Shown: one piece after another, positions 49,999 to 54,509 of the stretch
Layout of the letters: the number at the start of each line of letters is the position of its first letter
Numbering within the stretch: position 1 is the stretch's first letter
IMG/VR virus record: IMGVR_UViG_3300020477_000032
Location: 1-54,509 of that record
Direction: 5' to 3' (one strand)
DNA length: 54,509 nucleotides
From: a virus
The notes under the pieces: model-generated
The model's input: the letters and a program-made list of their open reading frames with translations, nothing else
What the model was told of the DNA's origin: nothing
Databases searched by the model: none
Translations under genes and position numbers: made by a program

Positions 49999-51251
49999 TG
50001 AAAACATTTGCCGATTTTATAACAGAACAAGCAGTCAAGAATCTACACCTAGAACACATCGAAGATGAAGTGTTCAATAATGGTATAGTTGGTGCAAGGG
50101 AATCTATAAATTTTGTACAATCCTTGCGAGACATGCTTTCTGGTAGTTCAGACTCCAGTGTTGATGTTACGGTCAAGTTCGATGGAGCTCCAGCAATATT
50201 TGTTGGTACTGACCCAAGTGATGGTGAATTTTTCGTAGGAACTAAAGGTGTTTTCAATAAGAATCCAAAGTTGATTAAAAGACCAACTGACATAGCAAGA
50301 TTTGGGTATAGTGGTCAGTTGGCAGAGAAATTGCTAATTTCTTTTGTTGAGTTGAAGAAATTAGGCATAAAGAATGTGCTTCAAGGTGATATGATGTATA
50401 CGTCAAAAGACCTAGATAGCATTGTAGTTGATGGAGAACAATATATTTCTTTTCAACCTAATACCATCGTGTATGCTGTACCGAAAAGGTCGGAAATGGC
50501 ACGAAAAATATTAAAGTCAAAGATTGGTATAGTTTTTCATACAACCTACAACGGTGCGTCATTAGAAGAAATGAGTGCCGAGTTTGGAGCAGATATTTCT
50601 GGTCTAAACGAAATTGATAGTGTATGGTTTTCTAATGCAGAATATAATGATAAATCAGGAACTATCACATTTACAAAACAGGAAACCAGTGTCATCACTG
50701 GTTTCCTTTCTAATGCTGGTAAGGCATTTCGCAAGGTCAAATCAGCAGAACTCAAAAACTTTTTAGAATTCCAAGAATCACTTCCATCTGGAGTCGCAGG
50801 GATAAAAATAAAAACTTATCTCAACTCACTGATTCGACAAGGTACTTCTATAACAGGGGTCAAAGATCATGTTAGCAATTATGTCCAGTATGTTACAGAC
50901 TATGCGGAAACTAAAACAATTGGAAAAGTCAAAACCGAAAAAGCAAAAAAAGCAAAGACCGAACAAAGAGATCAAATCATCGCAAACATTAAGCAAAATG
51001 AAAGAACCATTCTAGCAGTCATGGAAATATATGCGAATCTGACGTATTCCAAAGAAATGATTTTGAACAAATTGGATACGGGGGTTCGTTTATTTCCCAA
51101 TACATTTATTAGAACTGATAATGGTTATAAGATTGTTAATGACGAAGGATATGTTGCCATTGATAAAATGAAGGGCAACGCAGTCAAACTGATAGACCGA
51201 TTGGAGTTTTCATATAACAACTTCAACGGTATTAAAAACTGGGATAAATAG
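49998..51251 (+). CDS. predicted capsid-targeted protein with KxDG nucleotidyltransferase motif
   Basis: A 417-residue protein. MKTFADFITE (1-10) then Q is a targeting sequence with a cleavable I-T-E. Residues 58-70 (TVKFDGAPAIFVG) contain K60-x-D-G, motif I of covalent nucleotidyltransferases (DNA and RNA ligases, capping enzymes). GTKGVFNKNPK, VLQGDMMYT (motif III-like, about 127-135) and KIGIVFHTTYNG (motif IV-like, about 175-186) follow in the family order. This family (HLEHIEDEVF, then GARESINFVQSLRDML) is widespread in T4-like marine phages, often annotated as unknown. A ligase-like activity acting on injected DNA or host RNA is plausible but unproven. It overlaps the upstream stop by one base. 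Confidence 0.75.
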   Translation: MKTFADFITEQAVKNLHLEHIEDEVFNNGIVGARESINFVQSLRDMLSGSSDSSVDVTVKFDGAPAIFVGTDPSDGEFFVGTKGVFNKNPKLIKRPTDIARFGYSGQLAEKLLISFVELKKLGIKNVLQGDMMYTSKDLDSIVVDGEQYISFQPNTIVYAVPKRSEMARKILKSKIGIVFHTTYNGASLEEMSAEFGADISGLNEIDSVWFSNAEYNDKSGTITFTKQETSVITGFLSNAGKAFRKVKSAELKNFLEFQESLPSGVAGIKIKTYLNSLIRQGTSITGVKDHVSNYVQYVTDYAETKTIGKVKTEKAKKAKTEQRDQIIANIKQNERTILAVMEIYANLTYSKEMILNKLDTGVRLFPNTFIRTDNGYKIVNDEGYVAIDKMKGNAVKLIDRLEFSYNNFNGIKNWDK

Positions 51252-51262
51252 GAGATTTATAC

Positions 51263-52522
51263 ATGGTGGATACATTAGAAATTCTTAGGGATGATTCAAA
51301 CATTTTATGGACTTGTATAGCGGCATTTTTAGTGTTTTTTATGCAAGCAGGGTTTGCGTTAGTTGAAGCAGGGTTCACCAGAGCAAAGAATGTATGTAAT
51401 ATAATCATGAAGAATTTAATGGATGTTTCCATTGGGTCTGTTATTTTTTGGTTATTTGGTTTCGGTTTGATGTTTGGTGCATCGAATGGATATTTCGGTA
51501 CAAATTTCTTTATGTTCGATGGTTCGTCTGAAATAGCAAAGGAAACAGGAAATTCGGTTGGTTTTAACTGGGCATTTTTATTATTTCAAACAGTGTTTTG
51601 TGCAACTACAGCAACCATAGTTAGTGGTGCGGTAGCAGAACGTACTAAATTCACATCGTATTTGTTATTTTCACTAATTATTTGTGGTTTGATTTATCCT
51701 ATTTTTGGTTCGTGGGCATGGGGTAGTCTATATGCTGGTGAGGGATGGTTGGAAATAATAGGGTTTCACGATTTTGCTGGTTCAACTGTAGTTCATTCTA
51801 TTGGTGGTTGGGCGGCATTAGCAGGGGCAATAGTTGTAGGTGCTAGACGAGGAAAATATTTAGAAAATGGAACTATGAGATTGATTGCACCACATAATGT
51901 ACCAATAGGTGCGTTGGGTGTGTTTATTCTATGGTTGGGTTGGTTTGGATTTAATGCTGGTAGTACAACTTCACTTGGTGGAGATTTGGCATTTATTGCA
52001 GTCGTTACAAATTTATCTGCATGTGCAGGAGCAATTGGTGCTGGTTTATTGAGTTGGTTTTTATATCGAAAACCAGACCCAACGTTAGCATTGAATGGTG
52101 CTTTAGCAGGGTTGGTTTCGATAACTGCTGGATGTGATATTATTTCACCTAGTATGGCAGTTTTAACAGGTTTGATTGGTGGTGTTATTGTTGTTAGTGC
52201 AGTTAGATTATTCGATAGGTTGAAAATTGATGATCCAGTTGGTGCAATTTCGGTGCATGGAGTTTGTGGTGCATGGGGTACGTTAGCAATAGGATTGTTA
52301 AGTTCTAAAGCAAGTCTTGGACAACTCTTTATACAGTCCGTTGGAGTTTTTGTTGCCTTTTTATGGGCATTTGGACTGAGTTTTCCATTATTTCTTCTAA
52401 TCAAACATACTATCGGAATCAGGGTTGATGAACGTGAAGAATTTGAAGGTTTAGACATTGCAGAGCATGGAATTTCTGGTTACGAAGGAGTACCGATTCT
52501 AGTGAATCAAAGAGAGATGTAG
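51263..52522 (+). CDS. amtB: ammonium channel AmtB
   Basis: A 419-residue Amt/Mep/Rh channel that moves ammonium/ammonia into the cell. About 11 hydrophobic helices are visible. Pore signatures are intact: D170 in FHDFAGSTVVH with the first pore His (H178), the second pore His H332 in DDPVGAISVHGVCGAWG, and AERTKF and GFNAGST in the conserved core. The cytoplasmic C-terminal region FEGLDIAEHGISGYEG keeps the allosteric pattern of host AmtB, where PII proteins bind. No glnK/PII gene is nearby. It lies between predicted capsid-targeted genes behind a late promoter and has a strong TAGGAG site. It is full length and most likely functional. Confidence 0.95.
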   Translation: MVDTLEILRDDSNILWTCIAAFLVFFMQAGFALVEAGFTRAKNVCNIIMKNLMDVSIGSVIFWLFGFGLMFGASNGYFGTNFFMFDGSSEIAKETGNSVGFNWAFLLFQTVFCATTATIVSGAVAERTKFTSYLLFSLIICGLIYPIFGSWAWGSLYAGEGWLEIIGFHDFAGSTVVHSIGGWAALAGAIVVGARRGKYLENGTMRLIAPHNVPIGALGVFILWLGWFGFNAGSTTSLGGDLAFIAVVTNLSACAGAIGAGLLSWFLYRKPDPTLALNGALAGLVSITAGCDIISPSMAVLTGLIGGVIVVSAVRLFDRLKIDDPVGAISVHGVCGAWGTLAIGLLSSKASLGQLFIQSVGVFVAFLWAFGLSFPLFLLIKHTIGIRVDEREEFEGLDIAEHGISGYEGVPILVNQREM

Positions 52523-52585
52523 ATGTCAGAATTTGAACTTGCCGTTATGGTATTGATGGTAGTTCTTATTATACTGAATAATTAA
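52523..52585 (+). CDS. possible 20-residue membrane microprotein next to amtB
   Basis: The ATG is the first base after the amtB stop, with AGAGAGA upstream. The peptide MSEFELAVMVLMVVLIILNN is one hydrophobic helix with a short charged N-terminus. It ends 15 bases before the next gene. Small transporter-binding peptides of this size are known in bacteria, so it might modulate AmtB, but this is inference from position and hydropathy. Confidence 0.45.
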   Translation: MSEFELAVMVLMVVLIILNN

Positions 52586-52599
52586 AAAGGGGCAGAACG

Positions 52600-52941
52600 A
52601 TGCAAGGAACAATAATGGAAAAATATGTACAAGCAATCGACCATCTTGAGGAAGGTGGTCGTTCTTCGCAAGGTACATTATTTCAAGCAATTGGTTGGAT
52701 TGATAACAGTCGATATATCCGAAAGGGTAGTGTAGTTGGGAATACTAAAACTAATTCCATTTCATTCAAAATGAATGATGGTACTGATATAACTATCAAT
52801 AACGTTGTTTACAAGAAGGATAAAAGAAAATTTTGCTACGATGAAATATTGGGTGTCGAAGATGATTTTAATAGAACTTCTGATATAATAAATACTTTAG
52901 CAGAAATTGGTATAGACTTCAATACAGACGAGAAATATTAA
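52600..52941 (+). CDS. protein of unknown function in the capsid-targeted operon
   Basis: A 113-residue protein without a targeting N-terminus (MQGTIMEKYVQAIDHLEEGG). It has a beta-rich middle (GTLFQAIGWIDNSRYIRKGS, SISFKMNDGTDITINNVVYK) and an acidic C-terminal helix. GGGGCAG precedes the ATG; a second ATG at 52615 with AAGGA at good spacing is an alternative start. I do not recognise it. It may be a cytoplasmic partner of the neighbouring proteins. Confidence 0.65.
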   Translation: MQGTIMEKYVQAIDHLEEGGRSSQGTLFQAIGWIDNSRYIRKGSVVGNTKTNSISFKMNDGTDITINNVVYKKDKRKFCYDEILGVEDDFNRTSDIINTLAEIGIDFNTDEKY

Positions 52942-52943
52942 AA

Positions 52944-53396
52944 ATGAAATCGTTCAGGAACTTCATCACCGAAAATAGGAATTTGGCATTACAAATTTCA
53001 GATGTTATATATAGATTTACCAGTGGTCTTCTTTTCGGTGATGATAGAGTTCAGTGCCATGAATCTGTCAAAAAAGTTAAAGAAGAAGGTCAGGAATTAC
53101 AGGTTGGTAAATTTAGATTTCACGGAATTCTAAGTTTCATAGAGTGGGATGAGTCAAAATGGGATTTATTTGAAAAGGTTGTAAAATCCGATACATCGTG
53201 GAAAAAAATAAATATCAAAGAATTTCAGAATTTGGTTATAGACATTTCTGATGGGTCGGTAAATGGGCATAGTTTTATAAAGGTATTTGATTATTATATT
53301 GACCCGTATTTTAATTCTGCTGGTTTAAGTTTTCAGGAAATACAAAAATCTTGTAAATGGTTTGCAAAGATTTACAAGAAAATGGGGATAATATGA
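52944..53396 (+). CDS. predicted capsid-targeted protein, unknown
   Basis: A 150-residue protein beginning MKSFRNFITE then N: the 10-residue targeting sequence with the I-T-E cleavage motif exactly at position 10. The mature part is alpha/beta with several aromatic strands (FRFHGILSFIEWDESKWDLF, FIKVFDYYIDPYF) and a basic C-terminal helix (KSCKWFAKIYKKMGII). No catalytic motif is recognised. Its stop overlaps the next gene by four bases (ATGA). Confidence 0.72.
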   Translation: MKSFRNFITENRNLALQISDVIYRFTSGLLFGDDRVQCHESVKKVKEEGQELQVGKFRFHGILSFIEWDESKWDLFEKVVKSDTSWKKINIKEFQNLVIDISDGSVNGHSFIKVFDYYIDPYFNSAGLSFQEIQKSCKWFAKIYKKMGII

Positions 53397-54421
53397 TAAG
53401 TTTTAAGCAATTCATTACAGAAGCAGTTGGACAACGAGAACTGAAAGACATGGTTTTTGTTCCTTTCAGTAGAACTGATGCCAGTTCAGATAATGTTAGT
53501 TTTATGCGACAGTTGGTAATGCCAATGTCTAAAAAGATGTCTCAACGTCTTTTTGGTGAAAGAAATCGAGTTAAAGCGGCACATATCACCAGTGAAGGTT
53601 CTGTGGATGGATTGGTTAAAATGCAAGGAACCCAAAAATCATTGGCATGTATGACCAATCCATCTGACCCAAAAATATGGAGAGAAGGTGTTGCAACGGG
53701 TGGTGGTATTGTTTTTATTGTTGAAGGTTATCCTACACTCATTGCTAATATTGACTTATATAGCAGATTAGACCAACAAGGTAGACGTTTTATACCTTTG
53801 TCGAGTTTATTTCCACTTGACAGAGGTGAGTTCACATATCCACCTGAGCATGACAAGTTAATGAAGCAATTACGCAGTACAATATTCAGACAGATTAAAG
53901 AAGCACAGAGCAATATTCTTTTCAATTTGGTTTCTAGCAAATTAGTCAAGGGCAATGATAACTTGGTAAATCATATAATGCAGTCTGGATTCCATAACAT
54001 TCCAAAACTGAAAATCAAGGAATGGGGTGATTGGTTGGGTGTTGATAAAAAACTCTATGGAAAAATTATGTCATTTTGTATTAAGATGTGGTTCGATGAA
54101 ATGGAAAAAATATGGAAATCCAACTACAGAAAAATGGAATATATTTTCGATCCAGAAATGATGTCAGAACGAAGGATGGGTTGGGATGAAATCAATTTGG
54201 TTGATATAAAATTGCTCAAGTGTTATGTTGTATCTGAAACTGCTGGTGATTTATGGGGAGATTTCGGAGTACAAGATGACGATATTTGGAATGATGGTGA
54301 AGAAGTTGATACAGGTGGAGTTCCAATTGCTGGATATTTGGAAATTGATATGTCTCATGATGAATATTCAGAAAAGGGTTGGAAGGCAGTTCGAGATATA
54401 CAACAGGAGATACGTCAATGA
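53393..54421 (+). CDS. predicted capsid-targeted protein, possible effector
   Basis: A 342-residue protein. ATG 53393 overlaps the preceding stop and gives MISFKQFITE then A, a targeting sequence with I-T-E at position 10; the frame is open 12 codons further but that start falls inside the previous gene. The central region (VKAAHITSEGSVDGLVKMQG, QKSLACMT, GGGIVFIVEG, LDQQGRRFIPL) loosely recalls ADP-ribosyltransferase-like phage effectors with H-x-T and a K-S-L strand. Without a search this is only a suggestion. T4 Alt is a known packaged ADP-ribosyltransferase, so the idea fits. Its stop overlaps the next gene. Confidence 0.7.
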   Translation: MISFKQFITEAVGQRELKDMVFVPFSRTDASSDNVSFMRQLVMPMSKKMSQRLFGERNRVKAAHITSEGSVDGLVKMQGTQKSLACMTNPSDPKIWREGVATGGGIVFIVEGYPTLIANIDLYSRLDQQGRRFIPLSSLFPLDRGEFTYPPEHDKLMKQLRSTIFRQIKEAQSNILFNLVSSKLVKGNDNLVNHIMQSGFHNIPKLKIKEWGDWLGVDKKLYGKIMSFCIKMWFDEMEKIWKSNYRKMEYIFDPEMMSERRMGWDEINLVDIKLLKCYVVSETAGDLWGDFGVQDDDIWNDGEEVDTGGVPIAGYLEIDMSHDEYSEKGWKAVRDIQQEIRQ

Positions 54422-54509
54422 AATCGTTTAAGCAATTTATCACTGAAGGTACTGCTTCCGAAATTAAGGAATTGATTTTTGTAGATAGTGAGTATGAGTA
54501 TCCAATTCC
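54418..54509 (+). CDS. start of another predicted capsid-targeted protein, cut by window end
   Basis: About 30 codons are visible: MKSFKQFITE then G, with I-T-E at position 10, followed by TASEIKELIFVDSEYEYPI. The first 22 residues resemble those of the preceding protein (MISFKQFITE, then ELKDMVFV), so the two may be tandem paralogues. ATG overlaps the preceding stop (ATGA). The rest of the gene is outside the window. Confidence 0.72.
   Translation, partial: MKSFKQFITEGTASEIKELIFVDSEYEYPI

Noticed and set aside
51243-51250. GATAAATA as a late promoter for amtB
   Set aside because: First base differs from the core, it is made by the last codons of the preceding gene, and only 12 bases separate it from the ATG.
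51793-52458. A 221-codon frame antisense to amtB
   Set aside because: It is a mirror of amtB codons, Pro and Asn rich, with no ribosome binding site or minus-strand promoter. No convincing minus-strand genes were found.

Overview
This window is a contiguous segment of a T4-like (Straboviridae/cyanophage-pelagiphage type) myovirus genome. It is visibly AT-rich and almost completely coding. Nearly every gene lies on the + strand, and gaps between genes are mostly under 130 bases. The order neck-terminase-sheath-tube-portal-protease-scaffold-capsid-gp3-uvsY-uvsW-gp55-gp47-gp46-gp45-gp44-gp62-regA-hsp20-gp43-uvsX-gp41 is the one known from marine exo-T-even phages. PurM, Hsp20 and a full-length ammonium channel fit an aquatic, nutrient-limited host. 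No photosynthesis genes are seen here, so the host cannot be named from this sequence. No tRNA genes, insertion sequences or CRISPR arrays were seen.

Region by region: (a) 1-13.1 kb holds virion surface and accessory structural genes. They include a GT9-like glycosyltransferase, a 2061-residue fibre with an S74 endosialidase-type chaperone, an adjacent 498-residue protein with about 37 cysteines, and a 715-residue repeat protein. (b) 13.1-26.2 kb is the head/neck/tail core (gp13, 14, 15, 16, 17, 18, 19, 20, a gp67-like protein, 21, 22, 23). Its transcription units start at TATAAATA late promoters and three hairpin terminators or terminator-like stems punctuate it. (c) 26.3-32.5 kb is gp3, recombination and late-sigma genes (uvsY, uvsW, gp55, gp47, gp46). 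(d) 32.5-38.1 kb is an accessory island: a possible PD-(D/E)XK nuclease followed by two DNA methyltransferases in one overlapping operon, then tiny membrane peptides, a DUF4338 (DruA-like) protein and a DUF3310 protein. (e) 38.0-48.4 kb is the replication core (gp45, 44, 62, RegA, Hsp20, gp43, UvsX, PurM, gp41), with an IF2_N-like coiled-coil protein between gp43 and uvsX. (f) 48.4-54.5 kb is a late-promoter operon. Five proteins in it begin with a 10-residue sequence of the form M-x-[ST]-F-x-x-F-[IL]-x-E, which matches the T4 capsid-targeting sequence cleaved by gp21. The operon also carries the AmtB channel, a 20-residue membrane peptide and a protein of unknown function.

Two promoter classes organise expression. 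Six host-like promoters (TTGAC(A/T), 17-18 bp spacer, extended TGnTATAAT) stand before gp55, the methyltransferase cassette, the 160-residue gene, DUF3310, gp43 and gp41. Late promoters with the extended core TATAAATAACAAT stand before structural genes and before the capsid-targeted operon. gp55, encoded here, is the expected sigma for the late class.

The most promising undescribed system is region (f). It looks like a set of head-packaged, probably injected proteins. One resembles a PD-(D/E)XK nuclease and one carries a KxDG nucleotidyltransferase motif, and an ammonium channel is embedded in the same operon. Second is the possible restriction-modification cassette in (d). The functional readings of both are inference from motifs.
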